Notes: generated from the sequence alone by a model not told the origin. A DNA stretch of 64,000 nt from Tenebrio molitor (GCF_963966145.1 NC_091054.1:7130001-7194000); one strand, 5' to 3'; positions 46,489-58,596 are shown, counted from the stretch's first letter. Numbers and translations are program-made.

Positions 46489-48662
46489 GGGTAACACACT
46501 TCCGCCACTCGACACACGTACTTCCACACTGAACGCGCGCTATTTTTAAAAACGCTGCTGCACTTTTGGTCGCCGGTGTCGGACTGAATTTGAAACTTTT
46601 TCGTTCGGCCGATATTAGCACCCCCGCTCCTGCCGAAGGAGGGTAGTTTTTATGGAGCATAAATAGGTACGGTGGATGAAAGAGAGCGATGTGATTTGTC
46701 GCCTTATAATGGGCGATAGAAAGGGACAGATGTGACCCTTGCTGGGGTCCGACTTTTATAAAGCGGTCGACGGAGAAAGACAGATCCACATCCAACGATC
46801 TAGACAGAGTAGGACGCCGTCTTGTTGACTGGAAGAAAGAGAAAAAATATGGGGGTTGCGTGCACGAAAGTGAGAGGTGCTACAGTTTTGCATTTGACAG
46901 AGATCAAAGTATCGCTTACATTTGCTGAAGTGAGACGTACAATTTGATACATTGAGTGAGCATAATGCAGGGCCGGACCCGGCGTTTTCACTCACTTGCG
47001 AAACCAACAAATTGACAAAAATCAAATCGAAGCGAGATAAATTCACTTGATTTAAAAATAAATAAACGAATATTAGAAAAAAATATTCAAAATGTTTATA
47101 TTTTATTATGTATTGCATTTCTGTCAATAATAAAAATAAACTTCAAGACTTTGTAACGAGATATCTTTCAAATATTTTATTATCCCAATAAAAGTTTAAA
47201 TATGACAGTCTCATCCTTAATTATTAAAAATGAACAGAAATTACATTTTCAATTTTAATGACGTTTTAGGTATTGTTAAAGAAAAATATTTTATTTATCA
47301 TCAGAAATTTTTAAGAATTGATATTTTTGCGTTAAAATTTTCTTAAAACTTCCATAATCATTATGACCCATTAAATTAAAAACAAACATTATTGGTGCAA
47401 AGATTAAAATCTTATTTTAATAAATTATTTGAGTAAATAAGCTGGTGATGTTCGAATAGTTGTCGGTAATGAAAAAAAAGGTGTTGATTTCTGGCGGTAG
47501 CCCTTACCAGCCCGGCCCTGCGGGCTTCCAAATGAGGTGATAAAGAAAGCTAGTTGGGTTTTGTCGAGGTGTAACCGGGACAGAGTGCGAGAGACGCTCC
47601 GATGTGGCTCTGTCGGTGCCGAAGAGAGACGGCGGCGTGTGATTGGTGTGGGTTGGAGAGAGACGCTATATAGCCAATCCCAGACGTGGTTTTTGAGGCC
47701 TAGCCGTGGTTAGTCCCTCCCCTGACATGCCACACACCAAGCCACCCCCTCATCCCCACTCCACTGAGCTACTTTCGGCTGTTTTCAGAGACGATGCGAT
47801 GAGATTCAGAGGACGCCGAGAACGTCGGAGGGACGCGTTTCGTCGACTTTCTTTTCACACAACAAGACGAAAAGCGTGACGAGTCCTCCTTTTCGCCAAA
47901 AATTTAACGAAAACCGCAATTTTCGTTCGTCATCGATCGATCTGATTGTTTTCGTTGCGTCGCATTAGGGGTTCAGGGCTGGGATTATCGGGAAATTGTG
48001 ATGTACGAGACGAATCGATAGGGAGCGGATTTATTTGAATAAATCGCGGGGGTGAGTGTGTTTTTTATGGGGAAGATTTAGAAGCAAAACACCCTTAATA
48101 CACGCTTACTAATAAACGACAAGCTGCAATCCACCCCAGCTGCGAATAAATCAATGCATCGTCTAAAGCGACGCTTGCACATGACATGTCTAATGCTTTG
48201 CACACGTGTTATTGCATTTCATGTTCGAGCTGTTGATTAGTTTTTGAAGCGTTTTCTTCCGATATTTCATTTTATGCGTGCCGTAATCGGAATCGGAAAA
48301 GTACGAAGCTGCAAAATGCTTAAAAATAAAAGTGGCGGACGGGGAGGAACAATAAAAACTATTTTAAGGTCTCACCTTGGATCGCACGTTCGGTAATTAA
48401 GAACCGTAAATATAATAAAAATTTACGCACTCTTAAAATGGAGTTGGAAGAAACAAAAACAATTGTTTAGTTAATTTCAGTAAATATTTACTGGGTAGGG
48501 TGAGAGAACTTTGTACTGAAAGTGTCATTTTCTGCAACACAAAAAATGTACAAAATTAAACTATGTATTTCGGACAGTTAATCTAATATTTTCTTTTTTT
48601 TTAGTAATTTGAATAAAATAAAAAGTAAAAAACTAATACCAGTATTTTTTGAAGCGAGTAGG
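46489..48662. other. 5' flank of the Runt-domain gene
   Basis: Mixed AT-rich and GC-richer non-coding DNA. 47500-47960 is GC-rich, with GAGAGAG runs, a TATATAGCCAATC motif and two CGTGGTT sites. It could be an enhancer or a distal promoter. No exon supported. Confidence 0.35.
46753..46763 (-). promoter_or_regulatory. Candidate TATA box upstream of the Runt-domain gene
   Basis: The minus-strand sequence CTTTATAAAAG lies about 265-275 bases before the start codon. An alternative initiator, TCAGTG, lies much nearer the start at 46527-46532, so the true start site is undecided. Confidence 0.35.
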
Positions 48663-48874
48663 TATCGGGCGTTTTTTTTAATGTCACCTCAAAGTTGGCG
48701 TTGAAGAGTCGATTGTGAACGCACCACTCGTTAGTATATAGAGTAAAAACACAAACAGCGCAAAAAGTGAGGTTAGCTTTAAACAGCCGAGCCGTGATCT
48801 GTAATCCGTGGTGCATTCACAAATCGACTCTTCAACGCCTACTTTGAGGTGAAATTTAAAAAAAACACACGATA
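48663..48874. mobile_element. Palindromic MITE, family E copy 2
   Basis: Ends are TATCG and CGATA. The arms carry CACCTCAAAGTTGGCGTTGA and AGAGTCGATTGTGAACGCAC with their inverses. 212 bp. It matches 37999-38205 throughout, including AAAAAGTGAGGTTAG in the interior. Confidence 0.85.
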
Positions 48875-50836
48875 CATTTTACCACTGTTTATTTAGTTAA
48901 TGCATTTTTTCAAAACGAGTCGTCTATTATTATCATTATTATTACCATTGGATCAGAACAAAAATTTCTTTTCATTTTTTTTGAAAGGATTTCCACGTAA
49001 CTGAAGAGACCTCGAACGAGTCGAGGGCATTTGGGGTTGTCAATTGAAAATATAGCTCCGCCTCCTTTGTCCTTTTCCGGAAGAGACAACGGCGTTGTTA
49101 TTTTTTCCGGTCCGCCAATTTCGGAAAAAGCCCTCGCTCGTCATTGTTTTACGCCGCATTTTGCGTCTCCGCCCTTGTTCCCTTAATTACTCGACATCTT
49201 AACTGCGACATTAGTAAAATTGAAAACTCAAACGCTCTTCCGGTCGCGTTAATAAAACAACAGAAGTCGCAAGAACAAAAACGCGTCTCCGTCCCCCGGA
49301 CGGTGTCGCAACGTCGCCCCCGTCGCGGCGCGTGTTGTGTGATGACGTCATTACCGTAAAAAATTAGCTGACGCCCGGAATATTTTATGCGCATCCGGAA
49401 GGAGATTCGTTAAGTTCGGGGAGCCTCCGGAGAGATCGCGAGCTCCGTCAGATAATTAATTCATGTTTCTACCCGAGTTGGAGAGGCTTTCGATCATCCA
49501 AACTAAACAACTAATTCGGAAGATGAGGGGGGCTGATGGTCGTCGTTCGTCCCCTTTCTTCGGCTGGAGGCGGCGGCCGATCTGTTGCTTCTCGGCGGAT
49601 ATTAAGCGGTGTCCGGGTTCGGGGAGCGGGGTCGGATTAGCGATTTTTCTGCTTCCACCGGGTGAAGGATCACGGAGACGGTTTCGTGGAGGTATATCGA
49701 ATAAAGTCTCGGTGTACCAAAATGAATCAATTCCCGCTTGAGGATCGCAATCTCGTGATCAATGGGGGACGACACAGCCGTGATACCTCCGCAGCCGCAT
49801 TGTTACACTAAACTGGTGCCTTATCTCCGCATTTATCAAGGAACATCCTCGACGAGAAGGAGAGGACGAACCAGGGGTACCAAAGCAAATGCAAACCTGA
49901 CACACAACGGATTTTTCACAGAACGAGAACATATTTTTATCAAATCGACAAATTTTTAAAATATTTCACTTTTTCTAGATTTAGAAAGAATTTCTAAATA
50001 TAGAAATTTACCGGAAACGTCATTTATTACCAGACTAGTCTATATATAGCATGTACAAAAAACTGAGCACCATATAGAAAACTTTTTTGCTACATACCTA
50101 CTTGATTTAGCAAAAATGTACTTAGTACATAATCGTACGATTTCCTTCAAACATTTTTATCTAATAATTACATCCCTGCAAAATTTTAATTTCAGCCAAT
50201 GACTAACAAATTACAGCGATAATTAAGGCACTACTGCAATCGGTAATTGCACTGATGCGATAATCAATATCCTTGTAACTGACTGAAACGCAAATGTGGC
50301 AGCAATTTAATTAGGTAGAGTAAATTTTTTGAAAAAAAAAGATCAAAAATCTGTAAATAAATCTACACATCTTACCTATAGATACATAAATTTATTTTTT
50401 GGTTAGTTTTTTTTTCAGGAAATCACGTGACCTTAGTTAACGTCAAATTTAACATTTAAAAAAATCCCAAATGGGTTTGTATTTTACATATCGAAAAAAC
50501 TTGATTCAAATGAGATTTTATGATTTTGTGCAAATAAGTCATTTACATATTTTGACAAAAAAAATCAATATTCTGAAATTGAATTTCAATTTGACCAAGG
50601 TGAAAATGTATGAGGGAGTAAACCTGAGCTTTAAGCATCTTTAATTGACAATAATTTTTGTTTAAGATCAATTGTGAACCAACTCTCCAATTTATGCTAC
50701 CTATACTAAGTATACCTACGGTAAAAAATAAAAAAACAAAAAATTTTATTTTTTATGCCTACGGTGACAACCTCGATGCATTTTTTTTTTAATTTTGTTC
50801 TTATTAATTCCCAGATACATCAAACGTACGTGTTCA

Positions 50837-50900
50837 GCATTTTTATTCAAAGGTTAAACCCTCGAGCTAAAGCTCTCGGGCCTAACCAGAATAAAAATGC
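50837..50900. repeat. Compact 64-bp hairpin
   Basis: GCATTTTTATTC..GGTTA..CTCGAGC pairs with GCTCTCGGGCCTAACCAGAA then TAAAAATGC around a four-base loop. It may be a decayed palindromic element. A small-RNA precursor is possible but unsupported. Confidence 0.5.
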
Positions 50901-51199
50901 CCAAATTCAACTCGTAAAATTCTCAAAGCAAAAAGTTTTCGTAAAAATGAAAAATTTATCCGATTATTTCCTTCATATGTTTAGCAACCAACTGCGTGAC
51001 AAATATTGACCAATCAAAACGAGAAAACAAAAAATAACCCGATATAATTTCTCTAAAATGCACACTGTGCAATAATTGGATAAAAAATGTCGGTACCTGA
51101 CTTTTTTTTTTAAATAAATTACTTTGAATAAAAAGGATTGGAAATACATAATGCGTTTCTTTTCATTCTATTCAGGAAATAATCAGCCGTATACCCCTC

Positions 51200-51396
51200 G
51201 TGCAAAATTTTAATATCGGCAAATTTTTTGCTAATGAACTCAAACATCCATAAATTATTCGGTCAGAAGCCAATTATTATCAAATAAAAGCCCTAGACTT
51301 CGTCTCGTGCTCTTATTTGCTAATAATTGGCTTCTGACCTCATTTATAGATGTTTTCGTTCATTAGCAAAAAAATTTCCGATAAAAAATTTTGCAC
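51200..51396. mobile_element. Near-complete palindromic MITE, 197 bp
   Basis: Arms of about 85 bases begin GTGCAAAATTTT..ATCGG.AAATTTTTTTGCTAATGAAC and meet at AGAAGCCAATTATTA.CAAATAA. The tip is GCCCTAGACTTCGTCTCGTG. No ORF. Confidence 0.75.
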
Positions 51397-52890
51397 TTGG
51401 GATATAATATGTGATAAAAAATGAGGTCTTGTTATTTTAACGGGCCTTCAAATAAATTTATATTTAGAGCAACCTATGGAAATTCAATTGTTTGCAACAT
51501 TTTTCCAGCGTAGAAAATGACACAAGAAACGCCTGACATTTTAACGAAATAAAATTAATTTAGAAAATATTTTTAATTTTTGTAGTGCATTCTCCCTATT
51601 CTCCCTCCACGGAATATGACAATATGAAATTGGGAAAAATCTTACTATGCATACTATGCAACTCCGGAGAATAATTGATTACCTACAAAAATTACTTTAC
51701 ACTGTTAAAAGAATTAGAATGTCTCCTACGCCTACTCTAAATATACTTATATGTATTTATTTGAAGGCCCGATACTTTCGATTAAAAATTAGAATACATT
51801 TTTTCTCATGACCATTAATAGGTATTAAACAGGCCTTCCATTTTCGCATTTCCTTAAAAAATATCAAATTTAAAGATATACCGGAAGTCACGTGATAACT
51901 CTTGTCACTCATATTTTTACTGTTTACACAAGCAGCGATGACCACCGTAAATATATTCACATTAATGAATAAAAAAATTTCGCATATGGTGCAAATTTCT
52001 TAGTAAACACTGAAACAACTGAAGCTAAACATTAAAAATTAATTATCATTTCGATTTAGAAAAAAATGTGCTCAGTAACGAATCTCAACTTTTGTTCAAA
52101 ATCCGTCGGTAACATTCTGTTCGCAATGGAAAACTTTTGGTAGCCGCTGGTCCGAAACAATCGCGCTTTTATCTATGCCACTTGATCTCACGGTAATGCT
52201 GTATAGTTCTTATACATACTGATGCAACGGCTTGGATCGATGCATTTGTATACGTAGGTAGGTATATTCTGTAAGCATATCGAGTGTTTCAGGTTCAAAC
52301 GGATAAACATCAAGACGTAGCTACATTAATTGCATAAGAGATTTCAAGGTTACGATGGTAACAACTAATTACCAGTTTCTGACTATTCACATCTTAGGAG
52401 CTCATCTTCACATATTTACTGTCAACAAGTTCAAGGTCTAGAAAGGAACATAAGCGTAACAAACATAAATGATGAGAAATAACTAATTTAAGAAATATAT
52501 TAAATATGTAGATCACTTAAACGATATTTATGTTTTTGCGTATATTTTTTTTACAAATATTAACCCTCGAGGAATGTTGAAATACATCTCTACACCTATT
52601 CATCTTATGTAAATTTCTTCATGTCTTCATTTAGCACGTCTTACGTTTGCGTTGCTTTACGGTAAATTCGTCGCTTTGTAAACGCCGCCTTAAAATCTCC
52701 CGATGATTCTCGTCAACATTAGTTTACGTAAAAATTCATAACAGAGGGTCAAAGGTGTACAACAATTTTCCATTTAATCTGATTATCAAGTCGAAGAGCG
52801 CGCCACTGTTTCTCCTTCATTCGAATCAACAAGACACCGAATCCAGTTAGTTAGTCGCTTAACATCACCGGTTTGGATCACAGTGATGCG

Positions 52891-54406
52891 ATGAAATTTT
52901 TACAATTATTTGTCTTCTTTTGTGTGGCGGCTTCGATTTCGTGTCGAGGCTTGCGAGAAGAATTCTCTTGGACCCGGATCAACTACCAATGGCCCCGAGG
53001 ACGATCGGGGAGTCCTCCCGCCGACACAATCTCTTTCGCAGGAAACACCAACGCCAACCAGAGGACATCACCGAGGACAACACCGAGATCGAGACCGACA
53101 AGAGTCAGGACCTCGACGGCGTCGCCTTCGGCCAACGACGTGCCCTATATCTACCGTAAGTCAGTTGTTTTTTCCGTGATGATAATTTTTTTTCAAATCG
53201 GCGATAAGTTATCACGTCTTGGAAAACTTCCAGAGAATAACATACCGATGGGGGCAAACGTTTGGAACAACAAATTGTTCATCACGGTACCTCGTCGGCG
53301 CCCGGGGGTCCCCTCCACGCTGAACTACGTGTTGGTGAACGGGACCCAACGTCAAAACGTCCCGCTCATCCCTTATCCAGACTGGGACACCAACACTCTG
53401 GGTGGATCCGGGACGAAATTGGTGTCAGTCTACAGGGTGGCCGTCGATTCCTGCGACAGACTCTGGTTTGTCGACACCGGCCTCATCGAAACACCCGGTA
53501 TACTAAAGACCCCACGACGGGACCGTACTGACGTTTTTTTCCAGGCGACCCCCAACAAGTCCAACCACCTGCTTTGATAATAATGGACCTGACGAGTAAC
53601 CGTGTGGTGCAACGCCACGAATTTAATTCGAGCTTGTTACGCCCCGCGACCAACCTGGCGAGCGTTACAGTAGACATTAGTAACGACGAGTGTAACAACG
53701 CTTTTGGGTACATCCCCGACCTGGGAGGGTTCGGGCTGATAGTGTACAGCTTGAGGGAAAACAGGGCTTGGAGGGTCAACCACAACTACTTCTTTCCGGA
53801 ACCCACGTCTGGAGAGTTCTCAATTGGAGGGCACGAGTTTCAGTGGAACGACGGAGTCTTCAGTGTGGCTCTGTCAGATGTGAAATCCGACGGGTACAAA
53901 GATGTTTATTTCCACTCGATGGCAGGATTCAACTTGTACAGAGTGTCCACGAGGATTTTCAAAAACGACACTGTTGCGACCAGGTCCTACCACGGAAGAG
54001 ATTTCGAGGTTGGTGCGGTTAGTGGTGGTCACGCAAGCGATAATCGAGTGATTTGTAGATTGTTGGGAATCGAGGAGAGCTGTCTCAGACGTCTTCTTCT
54101 GACCTTCACGCCCCCAGAGGTGTTCTCTTTTTGGGGTTGGTCAACCAGAACGCTCTAGGTTGTTGGAGGATAGGGAGTCCCCTCCGAGACATTTCCATCG
54201 TTCAGAAGGACGACAGGAAGATGATTTATCCGAGCGACGTCAAGGTCAGACGTGACAACGTCATCGTCTTGACGAACACCATGCCGGTCTTCCTCTACGG
54301 CACTCTCGACTACGACACCGTCAACTTCAGGGTGTGGGTGGAGGCCGTCGACACTGCCGTGATGGGTACAAAGTGCGCCTCGTCGAAGAGCGGCACTAAA
54401 TATTGA
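52891..54406 (+). CDS. Yellow / major royal jelly protein family, secreted
   Basis: Exons 52891-53155, 53234-53497, 53545-54008 and 54059-54406 join to 446 residues. Residues 1-18 (MKFLQLFVFFCVAASISC) are a signal peptide. Family blocks are FSWTRINYQWP, NNIPMGANVWNNKLFITVPR, VPLIPYPDW, DSCDRLWFVDTGL, YIPDLGGFGLIVYSL, DGYKDVYFHSMAG, GVLFLGLVNQNALGCW and a C-terminal MPVFLYGTLDY. Known members are secreted; Drosophila yellow is needed for melanin patterning, others for royal jelly or unknown roles. Between QWP and QNNIPMG lies an unusual stretch of about 50 residues rich in R, S, T and P, where relatives have about 15. The intron 53156-53233 is 78 bp, in frame and stop-free. The third intron has a weak donor (GTTGGT). 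Paralogue identity is unknown. Confidence 0.9.
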
Positions 54407-54455
54407 TGATGACGAATTTTTATCCAGTCGATTCCAATGTTGCCATTCTGCTAAC

Positions 54456-54461
54456 AATAAA
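54456..54461 (+). terminator. Poly(A) signal of the yellow-family gene
   Basis: AATAAA lies 50 bases after the stop codon. Confidence 0.6.
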
Positions 54462-55698
54462 AGCCCGTTTTTGTGCATTGATTTTTGCCGCCATAAATCG
54501 AGAATTCATTGGAGGAGTTTAGTGAACGATATCCGATCACCATAAAACTGTCTCTATCTTATTCGATTCCGGTAAAACCTCAGTAAAACAGTGCACAGTC
54601 TGCGAAATCTGGTCGTATATCGCGAGCCAATCTTGATCCTGGCTTTTGGCTTACCAGAAATCGCGCCCGGAATGGATTCCGCCGAAGAGTGCCAGTTTTA
54701 TGGCCGCCTTCGATCCCACCAAAAACTAACGCCAACAAAGCAAATAACAAATATTACATTATCGTTACGTAACGTCTGGTTGTGTAACTCCGCGAGTAGT
54801 GATATAAACAGCAAGAGCGACTCATTTCTGGGGTAATTTACGACGTACAGGGTTGTTACGATCACGGAACAATGTAACGTAAATGTAACAACGTCCGGCG
54901 GAGATCAGATCTGCCGTGATTGTCCCACTTTCGCCCACCTGACATCTTTACCGCCCCAAATAAACGCAGCTCCTGCGACTTTCCCATCCCCATCTGGCTT
55001 TCACCCTAATAAATCGGCACGTTTTTTGGCGACGGCCTTTGTGGTGGAATTATATTGTTTTATAATGTAATAAAGTTATATTGGTCGGTCAGTCGAAGAC
55101 GGTCCTCGAGTTTATTTTCGGCACAACTCAAACGACCCCGACACAATACCCCGACAGTCCACCGCATTCTGGCCTCTACGCACCCCCGAATACAGCCCCG
55201 GCTGTTAACAATTGATACAATAGTTACCTACTACCAAAACTAAAGGGCTTGCGGCATTTTCTTTTATGAACATTCCGCTACTGTGGACCGACTGTCCCGA
55301 TCAGAATGGTCGCTACCTGGCATGCCAAGCCGGGATGCAGTCACATTCTGAGGTGGCAGGGTTCCCAACCCAAATAAAAATCCGATTCAATAACATAAAG
55401 TAAGCAAACATTCCTATTTGAAACTGGAGTAGCGGAAGACTTGTTTCAATATTTACTTTGACTTGATTTATTCTTTAAGTATCCACCGGTTTTGTGTTTC
55501 CATTAAAAATGGAAAATATGAGGAGAGCGCGATCGGATCGGGATTCGCTTCCCTTTCGGGGGCCAGAGAAGGGTGGTAATGACACACACACACAGATACG
55601 AGCGTATATTCGTGATATTTATTCTGACCTCGACGATTCGGAGTGGGCACACGTCTAGTGTTGATATACGACCATCCACTTCTGCACATGGCCACCTA

Positions 55699-56135
55699 TC
55701 AAATAAAAAAATATAATAAAACAGCCCCTTTGATTTTCACGCTCGACTGTCCCCATCCACACAAGCAAAACGGTTGAGTTTCTATGTTTCCTGTATTCTT
55801 TTCAAATCGAGCGTCCTCGAGGTCTCGATTGTCCTCACGCTTAATCCATTGTAGTTTTTTGAGTTTGTCAACGACGGCAAGCCAAAAGTCCGGATAGAGC
55901 CGCGGGGCCCCGATTCCGTACGAAACCGGCCTGGATTCCGTGCATTGTTCGCGAATCCAGCGATTTTCGTGTTTGTTTAGGTTTATCCGTGCGAGGCCCA
56001 GAGAATGGGATTGATGGTGCCTTCTCATCCAAGGATGCTCCAAAATAATTGAAGTAAAGTACAACACCGAAACAATGCCGGCAAGACTGGCAAAACGGAA
56101 CGATTTCGTAGATGAGTTCGTCGGGGTCACGTGAC
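55699..56135 (-). CDS. Possible exon of an unknown membrane protein
   Basis: An open frame follows a decent minus-strand acceptor (TTTGTACAG). It reads HVTPTNSSTKSFRFA, then a hydrophobic segment SLAGIVSVLYFTSIILEHPW, then a charged region with LYPDFWLAVVDKLKKLQWIK and a following REDNRDLED. Codon third positions are near half G/C, unlike the AT-rich flanks, and the residue mix looks protein-like. I find no upstream ATG exon and do not recognise the family. The C-terminus (GAVLLYFFI) runs into AT-rich DNA, so the true exon may end earlier. It may be a chance frame. Confidence 0.3.
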
Positions 56136-56799
56136 CTGTACAAATCTGCGGCTTGGACAACGGAACAGGACAAGGCACACCGGACCGAACGCAAATATTG
56201 ACGCGTTCGGTAATGAACGGATTCGGCGGCTCTCGCTGGAGCTGTCAAACGATGTCAAACGTCGTAATCAAACATCGTGATTTTGTGTTGTGCAAACGGG
56301 CGGTTTCTGGATGGAAAAAGAGAGGGTGCCAGGATGATAATAAATGAGCGAGTCCTCGACAGACGTCACTCTCTCAGACCATTACCTAAGCGGAAGTGCG
56401 CCTTTATGTGTGGGTGTTCGTGCTAACCTGCGCTTCCGGCTGCGCCCATGTGCACTCACTATCATTAACATCGTATCACTCATGCCCACCATTTTTACCT
56501 AATTTATTTACGCGCAATTATTAGCTCGTTACGGAAGGGCGCCGACGAGGGGGCGCTCGAGCGGCCGCAAAAATGATCGCTTCACGGGAATCGCCCCAAA
56601 AACACGACGTTGCGCGACATTACACGGCAGCAAAGGGACAAATTAAGTCCAGCCGGCAACTGCTAAATCTACTTGATAGTTATCGCGCATCTGGGGTAGC
56701 TTCAAATTAAGTGCAAGACTAAACTTCAAGAGTGCGAAATATCCATCTGCTGTTTTTCAAAAATCAATCAATTAAAAATGTATTTTATTACAAATCTAA

Positions 56800-57163
56800 T
56801 ACCGTGAGATCATTTAAATTTATAATTTAAGTAGGCGTTTTTTTTTTCTATGATTACGGATCCTGCCAATTGAGTCACAGAGGTTATGTAAATATTTTGA
56901 CGTTTAGGGTTCTCATGTTCGAACGTTTTAATTTAAAAGAAATGAAGCACTAGAAAATATGTAATACAGTTTTATTGACAATCAGAGAAAAGTGTTCTCC
57001 CCCGGGTTGGATACAACTGTTAACTCCCCATTTCATATTTCATATTTTGTATTGAATTTTGAAGCGTCACTTTGACGATTCAAATCAAGTTATCAACAGT
57101 GTTGCCAATCTTATTTAAAAATCATAACCTACTTCAATTATAAATTTAAATGATCTCACGGTA
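56800..57163. mobile_element. MITE with about 36-bp inverted ends, TACCGTGAGATC type
   Basis: Both ends start TACCGTGAGATCATTTAAAT then TTATAATT.AAGTAGG in opposite orientation, with one mismatch. 364 bp, no ORF. The first 12 bases recur at the right end of the element at 62252-62735. Confidence 0.8.
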
Positions 57164-57967
57164 CCTAATAAGTAATAACATAAATGCTTCTAACATCGTA
57201 GTTGGCTGTGATTTAGCTATCCGTATAGATTTGCCGCCTCTTCTGGATTGGCAGGTTTGACATTTGACAGCTCATTTTGTAGTTTACATTGTTTATCAAT
57301 GTTTATTAAGGTGTTATGAGTTAGTTAAGGTAGCAAAAGAAGTAGGGTACACTTGTATTATTGTCGTATTATTGAAATATTTAACAATGATAAGTGGATT
57401 TATTCAGTGTTTGTCGGCACCTTACAAAATATCTCAATGTTCTAAACCAGAACGTCTTTGGTGGTTCATATTAGAGATGTAATCAAGAAGATTTGTTCAG
57501 CTTGGAAGTGTAAATAAAGGAAAATCAAGTGGAAAGCTTCCAGAATATGAGAAGCTATTCAAGATTAAAGGAATGACTAGAGCACAATCCACAAACATTT
57601 TGTAATGTTTGGATATTTCAAAGTGTTTAAATGACAGTTTAAAGACTACAGGAAGAATCTACACATTACTACCGCAGTGTTGGTCAGAGATTGGGGCAAA
57701 ACGTTTCTGGAAATAAGTGAAAAAGAGTAGTCAAATGTCTGGAACATATCAGTGAACATTTTTAGTTTGAAAACAAAACATTTGTTTTTGTCCTGTTCTC
57801 GTTTTTATCACCAGACAAAATTTATTGTCATGCCATATTGTCTCAATACTTTCAATCTTGAATTATGATCCGATCGAAAAAAAATTCTTTCCTCTTAGAT
57901 CTGGTTAGATCAGACTTTTTTTGTTTAAAGCTTTTCCCTCAAGTTTCTCCTTGGAAGATGCAGCATG
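57164..57967. other. AT-rich spacer between elements
   Basis: Short open frames only, none resembling a known protein. It opens with TGACATTTGACAG-type sequence near 57258, a motif seen at several places in this window. Confidence 0.35.
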
Positions 57968-58078
57968 TATCGGGTGTTTCTTTTAAATTTCACCTCATAG
58001 TAGGCGTTGAAGAGTCGATTGTGAACGCACCAGGGAAAACAGATCACGGATCAGCTCTAACCTCACTTTTTGTCTAGT
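57968..58078. mobile_element. Truncated family E MITE, copy 3
   Basis: The left end TATCGGGTGTTTCTTTTAAA then TTTCACCTCATAGTAGGCGT and the GAAGAGTCGATTGTGAACGC block match copies 1 and 2. The match continues through CTAACCTCACTTTTTG and then stops. The right arm is absent. Confidence 0.75.
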
Positions 58079-58318
58079 TCGTGTTTTTGCGCCCGTAATA
58101 TGACAGTCAAAAAAAAACAACGTTTCTACATTTTTACTTCAATAATCACAAAGATGTCCTAACTAAATTAATGAAATGATTTCTCTCTTCTTGTTCTGCT
58201 GAACGCCATGTTTACCGAATATATATTTTTGGTCTGGGTTAGCTAACAATGAGTAAATATCAAAAACAAAGATTTCGGTCGACAACATACTAACCTGTAA
58301 TTTCCAAAAGAGTCAACG

Positions 58319-58358
58319 CCCCTTGTTTTAGGCAACCAAGTAATCACATTAAATTACA
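58319..58358. repeat. Direct repeat, left copy
   Basis: CCCTTGTTTTAGGCAACCAAGTAATCA and following bases recur in the same orientation at 59463-59501, 1.14 kb away, with small differences. Confidence 0.6.
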
Positions 58359-58504
58359 TGTAGTTTACATAATTTTTTGTTCGACACTGTCAGAATTTGA
58401 GAATTTTCTCCTGCGTGAACGGATTTTGATAAATGTCACAACTTGTCACAACGAAACGTCAAGGTAATTTTAAAGATTTTAAGCGAACAAAAGAACGTTG
58501 TATT

Positions 58505-58596
58505 CAACTCGCTCGTGTGTAAATTGGGCCTTTTTTGGCACGAGTGGGTCATTTTAAAACGCGAGTGAAACGAGCGTTTTAAAGGCCCACGAGTAC
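58505..58596. repeat. Dispersed repeat, family B copy 2
   Basis: It carries CTCGCTCGTGTGTAAATTGG and GCC, then TTTTTTGGCACGAGTGGGTC and the palindrome TTTTAAAACGCGAGTGAAAC, GAGCGTTTTAAA. Inverted relative to 29458-29550 and 63275-63362 for the outer part. Confidence 0.65.

Larger units (their letters stand above)
48875..52890. other. Non-coding stretch before the yellow-family gene
   Basis: GC-richer DNA at 48990-49770 has open frames on both strands that I could not tie to any protein. The rest is AT-rich with hairpins listed separately. The last 200 bases hold the presumed promoter and 5' UTR of the yellow-family gene, with no clear TATA box. Confidence 0.4.
54407..56799. other. Intergenic region downstream of the yellow-family gene
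   Basis: Apart from one possible minus-strand exon (55699-56135) no gene is supported. A short CA run lies at 55580. The 56350-56660 stretch is GC-rich and non-coding as far as I can tell. Confidence 0.35.

Noticed and set aside
46037..46795. 252-codon minus-strand frame overlapping the Runt exon
   Set aside because: Arginine/glycine-rich out-of-frame reading of the Runt domain. The true frame carries all the conserved motifs.
49463..49741. 92-codon + open frame in GC-rich DNA
   Set aside because: Other frames are equally open there and the composition reflects base bias, not protein-like order.
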